The notes: a model not told the origin generated them from the sequence alone. Positions 8,487 to 17,578 are shown, numbered from the stretch's first letter. The stretch: 57,831 nucleotides of DNA from CAZUVM01 sp964623885 (GCA_964623885.1 CAZUVM010000027.1:1-57831), one strand, 5' to 3'. Numbers and translations: made by a program.

Positions 8487-9881
8487 ATGGCAGCTGCACC
8501 GGAGCACGATCTGATCATTATCGGGAGCGGCCCTGGCGGATATGTTGCTGCCATCCGGGCGGCGCAGCTTGGCATGAAGGTGGCCTGTATCGAGCGGGAG
8601 CAGGTGCTCGGCGGCACTTGCCTGCGCGTGGGGTGCATTCCGAGTAAAGCGCTGCTTGAATCCAGCGAACGGTTTCGCGAAGCGAAGGAAACGTTCGCCG
8701 CGCACGGGATCAAGACCGCGTCGCTGGAACTTGATCTCGCTGCTATGCTCAAACGCAAAGACCAGGTGGTCACTACGCTTACCCGTGGCGTCGAGGCTCT
8801 GTTCAAGAAGAATAAAGTCACCCGCTACTTCGGTCATGCCAGTTTCACGGGCCCGGGCGCGGTTAAAGTTGAGTCGACGCAGGGCCCACTAGAACTCAAA
8901 GCACGTTCCTTCATCATCGCCACGGGCAGTCAGCCCGCCTCCTTGCCGGGCATTACGCCTGACGGCCGGTTGCTCGGCACCAGCACCGAAGCGCTCGCCT
9001 ATTCCGCCGTGCCCAATCACCTCGTCGTCATCGGCGCCGGTTACATCGGGCTCGAGTTGGGCTCGGTTTGGCGACGCCTTGGCGCGCGCGTAACTGTGTT
9101 TGAGTTTCTCGACCGCATTTTGGCCGGCATCGACAGCGAAATCGCTGCGGAAGCAAAAAAGCTCTTCGAGAAACAGGGCCTGGAATTCCGCCTCGGTTGC
9201 AAGGTCACTGCGGTGCGCGTCGAAGGTGCCCAAGGCGTCGTCGAAGCGGAAGGCCGGGAGCCGATCGCTTGCGACCGCGTGCTCATGGCTGTCGGACGCA
9301 AACCCAACACCGAGCGCCTGGGCTTGGACACGATAGGCGTGCAGGTTGATCGCAAAGGCGCCATCCCGGTGAACGACCACTTCGCGACCAGCGCGGCCAA
9401 CGTCTATGCCATCGGCGATGTTATCCCCGGCCCCATGCTGGCCCACAAGGCCGAAGAGGAAGGCATTGCTTGCGTTGAAATGCTCGCCGGCCAGCCGGCG
9501 CATATGAACTACAACGCGATTCCGGCGGTCGTCTATACCGAGCCGGAGATCGGCGCCGTGGGCAAAACTGAAGATGAACTGAAAGCCGCGGGCGTGGAAT
9601 ACCGGCGCGGCGCATTCCCGTTCCGCGCCAATGGGCGCGCCCGAACGCTGGGACAGGTCGAAGGTCAAATCAAACTGCTCGCCGATGCTCGCACCGATCG
9701 GCTCCTGGGCGCGCATATCCTAGGGCCGCATGCCGGCGATTTAATCAACGAAGCTGCCCTTGCCATCGCGTTTAGCGCCAGCGCCGAAGATCTGGCCCGT
9801 ACCTGCCACATGCACCCGACGTTGGGAGAAGCATTGCGCGAAGCCGCGCTCGCCGTGGCCGGCCGCGCCATCCACATCTGA
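8487..9881 (+). CDS. lpdA: Dihydrolipoyl dehydrogenase (E3)
   Basis: 464 residues, the usual length for this cytoplasmic FAD enzyme that reoxidises lipoamide of 2-oxoacid dehydrogenase complexes with NAD+. FAD-binding IIGSGPGGYVAAIRAAQ starts near residue 8. The redox disulphide lies in GGTCLRVGCIPSKALL (Cys near 45 and 50; most relatives have Asn where this has Arg). The NAD motif VVIGAGYIGLELGSVW is near 178, and the C-terminal His-Glu pair is in HMHPTLGE near 441. No E1/E2 genes are next to it, so it may serve several complexes. A copy of the short palindromic repeat lies 18 bases after its stop codon. Confidence 0.97.
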   Translation: MAAAPEHDLIIIGSGPGGYVAAIRAAQLGMKVACIEREQVLGGTCLRVGCIPSKALLESSERFREAKETFAAHGIKTASLELDLAAMLKRKDQVVTTLTRGVEALFKKNKVTRYFGHASFTGPGAVKVESTQGPLELKARSFIIATGSQPASLPGITPDGRLLGTSTEALAYSAVPNHLVVIGAGYIGLELGSVWRRLGARVTVFEFLDRILAGIDSEIAAEAKKLFEKQGLEFRLGCKVTAVRVEGAQGVVEAEGREPIACDRVLMAVGRKPNTERLGLDTIGVQVDRKGAIPVNDHFATSAANVYAIGDVIPGPMLAHKAEEEGIACVEMLAGQPAHMNYNAIPAVVYTEPEIGAVGKTEDELKAAGVEYRRGAFPFRANGRARTLGQVEGQIKLLADARTDRLLGAHILGPHAGDLINEAALAIAFSASAEDLARTCHMHPTLGEALREAALAVAGRAIHI

Positions 9882-10412
9882 GTGGACTTTGAGGACTGGA
9901 CCGCGAGCGGTGTCCTCTCGCAGCGGTCAGAATGCTCCCTCCCCTCGCGAACACAGCGGATGCCCATCAATCCACCAATCCATTAATCCACGAATCCAAA
10001 GCAAAGAGGCGGCCCGTTGCCGGACCACCTCCCCTCACCACAACTAACTAACCTCGCCTGCAACATGGTCCAAAGCATCTTTTAGACAATAGGGCAGGGA
10101 CCTTAAATCCACAGGGAAAAGCACCCTACGCGAGGAACTTTGTTTCTTAATCTTAATCGCAATCGTAACACTTCCGGGAGCGGACTAAAGCGCATTGTGA
10201 CCATGAACGCAGAACTGGGAGCGGCGGGATCCCTACCTGTCTTCGCCAGGAGCGCGGGCCGTCGCAGCAGCAACGGCAGGGAGTCACGCCTCGAGCTTGC
10301 CATTCTCTTCTCTCAGATTTCATACGAGGACTTTGCAACTCGGCTAAAGGTTATTCGGCTATTTGGCCATCCTCGACGTGAGTCACCATTCTGTGCTCTG
10401 TCCAAAACAACC
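9882..10412 (+). other. Intergenic region with short repeats
   Basis: 531 bases without a supported gene. It holds two members of the palindromic repeat family (9899-9928 and 10250-10276), a tandem run of ATCCAC-type units (9966-10000) and a TTAATC/GCAATC run (10145-10165). An open frame from 10140 runs into the pseudopilin-like gene but its first 91 codons look non-coding. Confidence 0.6.
9899..9928 (+). repeat. Short palindromic repeat, copy A
   Basis: GACCGCGAGCGG at the left and CTCGCAGCGGTC at the right, with GCGAG/CTCGC as stem. Matches copies at 34874, 43984 and 23770 in the GACCGCG left and GCAGCGG right flanks. Confidence 0.6.
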
Positions 10413-11189
10413 ATGGGAAAGAACTTCCATGCGAATGTCGGTTTCACCATGGTGGAAATGCTCGTGGTCATTGCCGTCATCGCTATTCTCGCTGCCCTGC
10501 TGTTCCCGGCCCTCAGCCGTTCTAAGACCAAAGCCCAACGAACCGCCTGCCTGAACAATCTGCGCCAAATCAATCTGGGCATACGCATGTATTCGGATGA
10601 CTCGAGTGACGCCACACCCAGTCCCGGGACTGCGGCGGCCGGCACCAACCGCGTGACCCTGTTTTCCGGTTACAAGGAACTCATGAAAAACTACGTTGGC
10701 TTGAAAGGCGCCTCGTCAGCCCAAGATAAGTTGTTCGCCTGCCCGGCCGATCGGTTTTTCCCCAGCTTTGTCCTCGCGAATTCGGTCGCCTCTTTCCAAT
10801 ATCTGCGCGAGAGCCTTCATGATCATCCTGTTTTTGATTATTCCAGCTACGCCTTCAATGGAGGAGACAATATTCCGCGCACCTTCGGGACGACCAACGG
10901 GTTTTCAATTACGACCCACGGCCTGACTGGTTTGAAGCTCAGCGCAATAAGGCAGCCTGCCCGAACGGTCCTCGTCGCGGAAGTGTCGGCGCTTGCCCCC
11001 TGGTCGTGGCACAATCCATCCCCTCAGCTGCAATTCAACGACGCTAAAAACGTGGTCAGTTTCGTGGATGGCCACGCGTGCTACATCCGCATCTATTGGA
11101 ACAGCACACGCTATCCCAATGGAGGTCTCTCGCTGGCGTTGGATTACGATCCACCCGCAGGATATGATTATCAATGGAGCGGCAGTTGA
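10413..11189 (+). CDS. Pseudopilin-like protein (prepilin N-terminus, C-terminal DGHA motif)
   Basis: 258 residues from the ATG at 10413. A prepilin leader ends in GFTMVEMLVVIAVIAILAAL: cleavage between Gly and Phe with Glu at +5 of the mature protein, then a hydrophobic assembly helix. The body continues with ACLNNLRQINLG, and the C-terminus has a VSFVDGHACYI segment, the signature of the very large pseudopilin-like families of Planctomycetes and Verrucomicrobia. The Asp-Gly-His motif is conserved but its function is unknown. Such proteins should be processed by a prepilin peptidase and could use the motor encoded at 3194, although it lies alone. Confidence 0.88.
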   Translation: MGKNFHANVGFTMVEMLVVIAVIAILAALLFPALSRSKTKAQRTACLNNLRQINLGIRMYSDDSSDATPSPGTAAAGTNRVTLFSGYKELMKNYVGLKGASSAQDKLFACPADRFFPSFVLANSVASFQYLRESLHDHPVFDYSSYAFNGGDNIPRTFGTTNGFSITTHGLTGLKLSAIRQPARTVLVAEVSALAPWSWHNPSPQLQFNDAKNVVSFVDGHACYIRIYWNSTRYPNGGLSLALDYDPPAGYDYQWSGS

Positions 11190-11321
11190 CACTTAATGTC
11201 TTCGCATGGCTTGCGCGGAACGTCGGAAAAGCAAAGCACCCGAATGGGGGTGCCAGAATCCATCACAAGGACCTCTGATTGTCGGTGCCTCGGACGTCCT
11301 CAGCCCGCACCTGCCGTCGGT

Positions 11322-12311
11322 TTACTTCTCCAACCGATAAAAGTTGGCCCGATTCGTCGCCGGTATTTGCGCGCACAGGAGACTGTTTGTTGCCGTCAGT
11401 GTCGGCGATAACGCGAGCCAATTCGTTGTGGCGAGGTTTGTGTTCGAAAGCAGCCTGTAGCTGACGCCGGTATCCGGCCAGCAAACCAGAATATTTGTAC
11501 CGGAACGATTGATCGTTAATGTCGGCACGGTGCCGGCGATGATCGCCAGGATTTCCGATCGGTAAGTAGCGATATCGGCGCAAGCCGTCCGATCGCCATA
11601 AACGCTGGTGTTGGCCGCCTGGCCGGTCACCGTTTCAATGGCGAAGGTCATGCCGACCATCTGCCAGGTTGAGCCGTTTTTTTGGAACACGCCGCCGCCC
11701 GAATCACCGAAAGTCGCTTGGGCTTCATCGGAGGTTTGCAGGGTTGACGTAAAGTCTGTGCTGAAACTGATGTTAATGCCAACCCCATCGTTCACGCTCG
11801 AAAGCGTAGAAATCGTCTTGTTGTTGCCCCAGCTTTTGTATTGAGCAGCGGACCAGTAGAAGCCCGTCAGCGTGCCGAAGTTTGTCTGCGCCGATCCGGC
11901 AATGTAACCAAAACCAATCATGTCTACCTGGGATGAATTAACGGGCGTGCTGGTCGTCAGTGGCATCTTGGGCAATGGCGGCAACACTCCCAGGTGAAAC
12001 ATGAGCATGTCGGCTCCCGTTCCGTCCGAGTTGGTCAATTGTACCGAGGTGCCGTCGTAGGGAAAAACCGTTCCGTTAAAGTCAGCATTGCCCGCTCCGA
12101 CATGAACCGGCGCCAACACCCAACCTGCTCCCAGGTAGGTGCCCGACGAACCGTTGACGTGGGCCATGCTGCTCCAGGGTGATCCGTCGGACGGCGCGTT
12201 GGTGTTCGCGGGCGATTTGGCGTCGAGCATGGCAAATGCGGGAAACGAAAATCCACCATACACAGTCACCAGGATCACCAGCCAAACCTTAAACCTTTTA
12301 GTTGATGTCAT
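11322..12311 (-). CDS. Secreted trypsin-like serine protease with C-terminal beta-sandwich domain
   Basis: 329 residues from the ATG at 12311; this start gives a signal peptide (FKVWLVILVTVYGGFSFPAFA). The S1-fold triad is readable: His in GAGWVLAPVHVG (a diverged form of the usual TAAHC), Asp in GADMLMFHL, and Ser in ATFGDSGGGVF. The last 70 residues (TLTINRSGTN... WPDTGVSYRLL... FYRLEK) form a small domain that resembles the N-terminal part of the RTX protein at 41895 and the C-terminus of the giant CotH protein. Likely extracellular or surface-held. Divergent from the cupin gene. Confidence 0.8.
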   Translation of the reverse strand: MTSTKRFKVWLVILVTVYGGFSFPAFAMLDAKSPANTNAPSDGSPWSSMAHVNGSSGTYLGAGWVLAPVHVGAGNADFNGTVFPYDGTSVQLTNSDGTGADMLMFHLGVLPPLPKMPLTTSTPVNSSQVDMIGFGYIAGSAQTNFGTLTGFYWSAAQYKSWGNNKTISTLSSVNDGVGINISFSTDFTSTLQTSDEAQATFGDSGGGVFQKNGSTWQMVGMTFAIETVTGQAANTSVYGDRTACADIATYRSEILAIIAGTVPTLTINRSGTNILVCWPDTGVSYRLLSNTNLATTNWLALSPTLTATNSLLCAQIPATNRANFYRLEK

Positions 12312-12397
12312 TCGAATTATCAGAAACCAACTCCTAGCGATTCTCGTGCCGTACCGCCCGGGTTGCAAGGTGGGACCATTCGAATCAGTATCCATTC

Positions 12398-12859
12398 ATG
12401 AAGACCATTGAAGGTTACCACGTTATTAAGCCGGACGACCTCTTCTGGCGTCCATCCAACCTGATGAAGATCCCGAACGCGGATTATTTGGAACGGACCG
12501 GCAGTGAGAATCTCGCGGCGCGGCTCTGGCGGCTGCCGCCCAAAAGCGCCAGCACGCTGCACAAGCACGTTCGCCAGGAGGAATTCTATTTCGTCCTCGA
12601 AGGCACGGGTCGCATGCGCATTGGCAATGAGACATTGACTGTGCCGCGCTATGGCGGCGTGCTGGTCGGGCCGGATCAGTTGCGCCAGGTATTCAACGAT
12701 ACGGACGCCGAGGTGCTTTGGCTCGTCGTCGGAGCTCCGGAAGAACTCGAATTTCTGCAAGGTTCAAAATCCAAAATGGACCTCTCTCTCATTTATCCGG
12801 TCGACCCGAAACAATTGCCGAAGGAACTTGCCGGCGTCGAATGGCCGCCAAAGTCTTGA
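12398..12859 (+). CDS. Cupin-domain protein
   Basis: 153 residues, one cupin beta-barrel. The metal-binding motif 1 is visible as HKHVRQEEFYFVLEGTGRM (His, His, Glu), and motif 2 around GGVLVGPDQLRQVFND, where the usual histidine is replaced by Gln. Cytoplasmic; may bind a metal and a small substrate, but the family covers isomerases, dioxygenases and sugar-binding proteins, so no reaction can be assigned. Starts 86 bases from the divergent protease start. Confidence 0.8.
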   Translation: MKTIEGYHVIKPDDLFWRPSNLMKIPNADYLERTGSENLAARLWRLPPKSASTLHKHVRQEEFYFVLEGTGRMRIGNETLTVPRYGGVLVGPDQLRQVFNDTDAEVLWLVVGAPEELEFLQGSKSKMDLSLIYPVDPKQLPKELAGVEWPPKS

Positions 12860-13228
12860 AGCCGAGGAATCGCATTTTTTCAAAAGATTTTTTTGGTGCG
12901 TGCCTCCGTCATGGCCGAGTGGTAAGGACGCCGTCCTCGGCGTCCCACCCTGGGAAAGGCTGAAACGCTAATTGCCCCGGCCATCGGCTACTGTCTATCA
13001 AATTCGCCGCACCGGACCGCGGGACGTCCCGGCCCGCAGCAGCAACGACCGGCCCCGCGCCCCAACGATGCGCCGCATATCAGCTTGGGCTCACCGCGCC
13101 AACGCGCCACGCTGGGTTTCCACCCCACAAGAAACCATCGGCCCTGAAAGGGCCGCGCAACTATCATAGGCCATACCGCCACCGTCATTTCCTTTGAACC
13201 TTAAAAAAACTTCCTGTAACGTCCCAAA
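12860..13228 (+). other. Intergenic region with palindromes and a duplicated gene end
   Basis: 369 bases, no supported gene. Contains a perfect palindrome GGACGCCG/CGGCGTCC (12929-12946), a palindromic-repeat copy (13019-13047) and a 32-base stretch (12951-12982) nearly identical to the 3' end of the NTF2-like gene downstream (13710-13740). Confidence 0.6.
13019..13047 (+). repeat. Short palindromic repeat, copy D
   Basis: GCGGGACGTCCCGG then CCCGCAGCAGCAACG; stem GCGGG/CCCGC. Same subfamily as 41078-41113 and, on the opposite strand, 57684-57716. Confidence 0.6.
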
Positions 13229-13729
13229 ATGAAACCTGCACGCGCATTCCTGGTACTGTTTTTGTCAATTCCCCTCTATTGCAGTGCCGGTCAAAGCGGT
13301 GTGGATGAGGCGACCAGGCTGGCTCAACTGGATAAATTTTGGAGCGAAATCCAGGCGACGGTGCAGAACGGGGACTATGAGGGTTACAAGGCAAAATGTC
13401 ATCCTTCCGGTATCCTTGTTTCGGTTGCAAAGAAGGCCTCGTATCCATTTTCAAAAGCGCTCGCCGGGTGGAAACAAGGTTTTCTCGACACCAAGTCGGG
13501 TAAAATGAAGGCGGGCGTGGAAATGCGGTTCAGCCAGAGATTGGGCGATGAGACGACCGCGCATGAAACAGGCATTTTTCACTATTGGACTGTTGATGAG
13601 CACGGAACCCGAAAAGACGATTACGTCCATTTTGAAGCGCTATTAGTGAAGGAGAACGGTTGGCAAACCCTGATGGAATATCAAAAAGCCCCCGCCTCTG
13701 AGACGGAATGGGAGAAGCTGAAACGCTAA
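13229..13729 (+). CDS. Secreted NTF2/SnoaL-like protein (hypothetical)
   Basis: 166 residues with a signal peptide (MKPARAFLVLFLSIPLYCSAG). The mature part starts with helices (LAQLDKFWSEIQATVQNGDYEGYKAKCHPSG), then a strand-rich half, the pattern of NTF2-like alpha-beta cone domains. Such proteins can be enzymes or ligand-binding modules; no active-site residues can be named. Its last 17 bases recur exactly at 12959-12975, which hints at a past duplication or partial loss of a neighbouring copy. Convergent with the MacB-like gene. Confidence 0.65.
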   Translation: MKPARAFLVLFLSIPLYCSAGQSGVDEATRLAQLDKFWSEIQATVQNGDYEGYKAKCHPSGILVSVAKKASYPFSKALAGWKQGFLDTKSGKMKAGVEMRFSQRLGDETTAHETGIFHYWTVDEHGTRKDDYVHFEALLVKENGWQTLMEYQKAPASETEWEKLKR

Positions 13730-13752
13730 TTGCGCCGGCTGTCAACCCTGAC

Positions 13753-16005
13753 TCACTCGTACCGTAAGGCTTCGATCGGATCAAGGCGGGAGGCTTTCCA
13801 GGCGGGGTAGAAGCCGAACAGGATGCCGACGGTACAGGAGACAGCGACGGAGGCGATAATGGCGGGGACGGACAGGAGCGTGGGCCAGTGCAGCAAATGG
13901 GTGATTGCTACGGAGGCACCGCGGCCAATGAGAATTCCGACCACACCGCCGGCGAGGCAAAGAACAACGGCTTCGATGAGAAACTGGCGGAGGATGTCGC
14001 GGGACCGCGCGCCGACGGCCATGCGGATGCCAATTTCGCGCGTCCGCTCGGTCACGGAGACGAGCATAATGTTCATGATGCCGACGCCGCCGACGATCAG
14101 CGAAATGAGCGCCACGAAGAGCAACAGGTTCGTCATCACCCGACTCGTGGCGGCGAAGGTCTCGGAAATCTCCGTGTGATCGCGAATCCTGAAATCGTCT
14201 GGACCGCCAGGCGCTATGTGGTGGCGGTCGCGAAGCACAGAGTTAATCTGTTTGATGGCCAGCGGGATGTTCTGTGGCGTGCCGGCGGAAACCCAGATGT
14301 CGTCGAGGTCGGTGAAGCGAATAAGTTGCGGCGCGTCCGCCGCCTGGCTGGCGGATTGGGGCGGGTACAGGGGTGGTTGCTGGCTGGGATAAACCTGGCT
14401 GATCGTGCTGGGTGAACTGGCCGACGGGGTAGATGCGAGCGACTGCGAGCCCTGCCGTTGCCCGAAGACGCGAAACTTGATCGTGTTGAGAGGCGCGAGG
14501 AGGAAATCGTCCTGGTCCTGCCCCATCACGTTCGCGCCTTTGTACGCGAGCACGCCGACGACCTTCAGGCCGATGCCGCGCAGGCGTAGTTCTTTGCCGA
14601 TTGGGGATTCGAGGCCGAACAGTTTTTCAGCGACGGTGCGCCCAATGAGGCATACGGCCGCGCCACTGCGCACGTCCTCCGCCGTGAACGGCTCACCTTC
14701 GGCCACCGGCCAGTTGCGCACCTGCAAATAATCGGGTGTCGTGCCGAGAATTCGCCCGACGCGCCAGTTCTTGTTTCCATAGACGACCTGGCCCCAGCAA
14801 TCGACGCTCGGGGCAACGTTCTGCAAGGCGCTGCACTCGCTGCGCAAGGCATCCGCGTCCTCCATCGTACACATCATGCCGCCACCGCGGCCGGTGCTGA
14901 CGCCCGCCACGGTGATGCTGACATCGTCAATCTGAAGCATGGCGGCGCCCAGGCTGGCAATGGCCTGCTGGATCGAACGGGATGAGCCGCCTCCAATTTC
15001 CATCATGGCGATGACGGCGGCAATGCCGATAACAATGCCCAGGCAGGTGAGCATCGTGCGCAGGACGTTGCGGCGAAGGGCGCGCAGGGCCATGCGCGCG
15101 GTGCGCGCGGCGTGCTTGAACTGGCTGGCGTTGCGGTGGAGCGGGACGCCGGGCGGTGCCGGGAGATGTTGGGCTTCGGAGAGGGTAGCAAGTTGCAATT
15201 GCGATGGCGCACCTTCCTCCACAATCAGCCCGTCTTTGATGCGGATGATCCGGCTGGCGTGGCGGGCGACATTCTCATCGTGGGTGACCAGGATGATAGT
15301 GAGGCCTTCCTGCTGATTGAGCTGCTGCAACATCCGGAGGACTTCGACGGTCGTGCGCGAGTCGAGGTTGCCGGTCGGCTCGTCGGCGAGGAGCAGTTGC
15401 GGGTGGTTAATAAGGGAGCGGGCGATGGCCACGCGCTGCTGTTGACCCCCGGAAAGCGCGGCCGGCTCATGATCCGTGCGCTCCGCCAAACCGACGAGCT
15501 GGAGCATCTTCTCGGCGTGTTGGCGGCTGTCGGCGTCGGAGGGATGCGTGGGCGAATAGTCGAGGGGCATCCGTGCATTGGTCAAGGCGCTGGTGCGCGG
15601 CAGGAGGTTGAAATTCTGGAAGACGAAACCAATCTTGGTGTTCCGGAGGTTGGCGCGTTCGTCCGGCGAGGCGGACGAGATCTCTTTGTCGTCGAGCCAG
15701 TACTGGCCGGAGGTGGGCCGGTCCAGGCAGCCGAGGATATTCATGAGAGTGCTCATGCCTGAGCCGCTCGCGCCGACCAGCGCCACCAGTTCGCCGCGGG
15801 CGATGCTCAAGGAGACCCCCTGGAGGACCGGGATTTCCAGGGTGCCGCGACGGTAGGTCTTGCAGATGTTCTCCAGCCGGATGAGTTCGGCGCCCGGAGG
15901 CGGACAGGAGGAAACGCAGGGAACGGAGCTCTGAACTCCCATTACCCGTCCCCGGCGTCCCAAAACAAAAGCGCCCGCCGTCAGGTTGACTCTGCCTTGT
16001 TTCAC
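13753..16005 (-). CDS. MacB-type ABC transporter (fused ATPase-permease) with Walker A Lys-to-Met change
   Basis: 750 residues. Residues about 40-265 form a MacB/LolD-type ATPase with Q-loop (VFQNFNLL), signature LSGGQQQRVAIARSL, Walker B LLLADEPTGNLD and H-loop VTHDE. Then comes a MacB permease: one helix after RRNVLRTMLTCLG, a large periplasmic domain, and three C-terminal helices, ending DPIEALRYE as MacB does. The Walker A reads GASGSGMST: the catalytic lysine is Met84 (codon 15754-15756). Without it ATP hydrolysis is normally lost. MacB works with a MacA adaptor and TolC to export macrolides, peptides or lipids, but no MacA gene is next to it. The first 40 residues are weakly supported; a start about 20 codons later is possible. 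Confidence 0.9.
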   Translation of the reverse strand: MKQGRVNLTAGAFVLGRRGRVMGVQSSVPCVSSCPPPGAELIRLENICKTYRRGTLEIPVLQGVSLSIARGELVALVGASGSGMSTLMNILGCLDRPTSGQYWLDDKEISSASPDERANLRNTKIGFVFQNFNLLPRTSALTNARMPLDYSPTHPSDADSRQHAEKMLQLVGLAERTDHEPAALSGGQQQRVAIARSLINHPQLLLADEPTGNLDSRTTVEVLRMLQQLNQQEGLTIILVTHDENVARHASRIIRIKDGLIVEEGAPSQLQLATLSEAQHLPAPPGVPLHRNASQFKHAARTARMALRALRRNVLRTMLTCLGIVIGIAAVIAMMEIGGGSSRSIQQAIASLGAAMLQIDDVSITVAGVSTGRGGGMMCTMEDADALRSECSALQNVAPSVDCWGQVVYGNKNWRVGRILGTTPDYLQVRNWPVAEGEPFTAEDVRSGAAVCLIGRTVAEKLFGLESPIGKELRLRGIGLKVVGVLAYKGANVMGQDQDDFLLAPLNTIKFRVFGQRQGSQSLASTPSASSPSTISQVYPSQQPPLYPPQSASQAADAPQLIRFTDLDDIWVSAGTPQNIPLAIKQINSVLRDRHHIAPGGPDDFRIRDHTEISETFAATSRVMTNLLLFVALISLIVGGVGIMNIMLVSVTERTREIGIRMAVGARSRDILRQFLIEAVVLCLAGGVVGILIGRGASVAITHLLHWPTLLSVPAIIASVAVSCTVGILFGFYPAWKASRLDPIEALRYE

Positions 16006-16942
16006 AGCGTAGGTTGTCCGCCGTCGCTGGTTAGTTATATATGGAATCAGCCCAGCAGTTCATTGAAGTCTATCTCCGAGAAAAAAACCCAGTTGGGACA
16101 GACCCAGCGCCGCCTCGAACGATTTCGAGATGAAGTTCTTGACGCCGGTGTACTTCGCGCTTCATTCGGACCAAGCGGAATACCGAACTCGCAATCCAGA
16201 AACCCTCGTAAGCGTCGAACAATCTGAGGAAACGGATGGCGCGAACCCAATGGACGAGAGCTTTGTTTCACGATGGACCCATCTCACGATAAGTGTGACC
16301 TACCAGGGCACCTGGAGAGTTGAAAGCGGTGGTGTGGTTACCACAATCACAAATAGCGCAGCGCAAAGGTAACACGAATTTCCAGGCGGTGGGGACGGTG
16401 GAAAGCTGGGCCGTTGTTCGGGCAGACCAGCACGACCTAATCCGGTCCAACGGGAGTCCCAAGTATGGCGGCAGAATAGTTTCCCTTAAACGGAAAAGAT
16501 GATGTTGTGACCCTGGAGTTCTGGTAGGGATGGCTGCTACCGTGTGAGCCGATTATTGCAGGGCAGGCAGGGCAGGACCCCACGCCTCGATAAATCAGCT
16601 CCCCAACAAAAAAAACGGCGCAGTCAGCGGAGACTGCGCCACAGAAAGGCTGTCAAACTATGCCGTTAGCGTAGGCCTCAGGGTGTGAGGATTCAATACG
16701 GGGCGACCATGGAATGTAGGGCCGGGGAGTCACCGGGGTGACGGCGCGAAACTGAGACCACATGCGAGCCCGGGCCGTGTTGTTTTGGAGAGGAAAAGTT
16801 TGCCCTTAAATTTGCCTTTAAACTTCATTTAATGGCAAATCTGCACCCCACTACATCCCTTTGCTTTTGCCATTTAGAGCAGACAATATGCAAAACACCT
16901 CGGTATTTGTGGTATATCTTGCACATCCTGCCTACTGGAAAG
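16006..16942 (+). other. Gene-poor intergenic stretch
   Basis: 937 bases between the MacB-like gene and tRNA-Lys. Open frames at 16130-16372 and 16320-16502 resemble nothing I recognise and overlap each other. The right half has an AT-rich patch with repeated TTAAATTTGCC/TTTAAACTT units (16800-16850) and a strong minus-strand terminator at 16605-16640. Confidence 0.6.
16605..16640 (-). terminator. Strong rho-independent terminator
   Basis: On the minus strand GGCGCAGTC/GACTGCGCC (nine perfect pairs, six-base loop) is followed by eight T (the A-run 16608-16615). It lies about 300 bases downstream of tRNA-Lys, so either that transcript is long or a small RNA lies between. Confidence 0.85.
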
Positions 16943-17018
16943 TGGTGGGTTGGCTGGGACTCGAACCCAGGACCAACGGCTTAAAAGGCCGCTGCTCTAC
17001 CGACTGAGCTACCAACCC
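16943..17018 (-). tRNA. tRNA-Lys (UUU)
   Basis: A 76-nt cloverleaf on the minus strand. Acceptor GGGTTGG pairs with CCAACCC; D-arm GCTC/GAGC; anticodon stem GCGGC/GCCGT around loop CTTTTAA (anticodon TTT at the centre); five-base variable loop; T-arm CTGGG-TTCGAGT-CCCAG; discriminator A. The 3' CCA is encoded (16943-16945). Decodes AAA/AAG. Confidence 0.97.
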
Positions 17019-17046
17019 GGTGCTGAAATCCGTTAAACGGGACCAT

Positions 17047-17075
17047 ACCCTATCGTCATCCCCCCACTGACGCAA
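17047..17075 (-). promoter_or_regulatory. Promoter candidate for tRNA-Lys
   Basis: On the minus strand TTGCGT (17070-17075), 17 bases, TAGGGT (17047-17052). Predicted start would give a leader of about 20 bases before the tRNA. Good spacing, weak -10. Confidence 0.4.
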
Positions 17076-17155
17076 GCCCGTTGCATGGTCCAAAACTCAG
17101 GATTGAGTTTCTCGGCGGGGCAGGGCAGGCTAGCCTCCGCGCACCGACGCAAATT

Positions 17156-17578
17156 ATGGGCCGAGCTTATCACTTCGAGTGCGGCAAATGCGGGTACCGA
17201 GCGAAGGTTGCCGGTCGGCCCGACCGGGGTTTGGACTTTTTTATCCAGACGATTCTCTGTCGCGATTGCAAGGAACTCTACGATGTGGTCATTCGGCTCA
17301 GGATCGCGGGCGGCCACAAATCGCTCGTGCTTGGGAAGCATTTGACGATGGGCCGTCACCGGCACACGGTTCGCGTTTCCAAAAGGCCTCCCAGGTTCGA
17401 GGCGTTACTCGCCCGCCTGCCTCATAAGCTTTTGCACGACACACGGTGGGTAAGTTTTCAGCCCCAATGCCCGGTCTCATCGTTGCATCGAGTTCGGGCC
17501 TGGACTGACCCCGACAAATGTCCGCGTTGTGGCGTGTTCCTCGATAAGAGCGCGACGCCCTACCGGATTTGGGAGTAG
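17156..17578 (+). CDS. Zinc-ribbon protein (hypothetical)
   Basis: 140 residues from the ATG at 17156 (MGRAYHFECGKCGY). Cys pairs CGKC, CRDC and later CPRC, each spaced as in zinc ribbons, suggest one or two zinc-binding knuckles. The middle is basic (HKSLVLGKHLTMGRHRHTVRV). A role in nucleic-acid or protein binding is possible but not shown. A longer reading from 17081 adds 25 residues without cysteine motifs. Its stop lies 83 bases before the GH172-like gene. Confidence 0.65.
   Translation: MGRAYHFECGKCGYRAKVAGRPDRGLDFFIQTILCRDCKELYDVVIRLRIAGGHKSLVLGKHLTMGRHRHTVRVSKRPPRFEALLARLPHKLLHDTRWVSFQPQCPVSSLHRVRAWTDPDKCPRCGVFLDKSATPYRIWE

Noticed and set aside
12905..12946. tRNA-like stretch (CATGGCCGAGTGGTAAGG resembles a Ser/Leu tRNA D-arm followed by a hairpin).
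   Set aside because: No T-arm with GTTCGA, no acceptor pairing; the following hairpin is a plain palindrome (GGACGCCG/CGGCGTCC). Treated as chance or remnant.
16130..16502. Two short open frames (16130-16372, 16320-16502).
   Set aside because: Overlapping, no ribosome site, no motif; not reported as genes.
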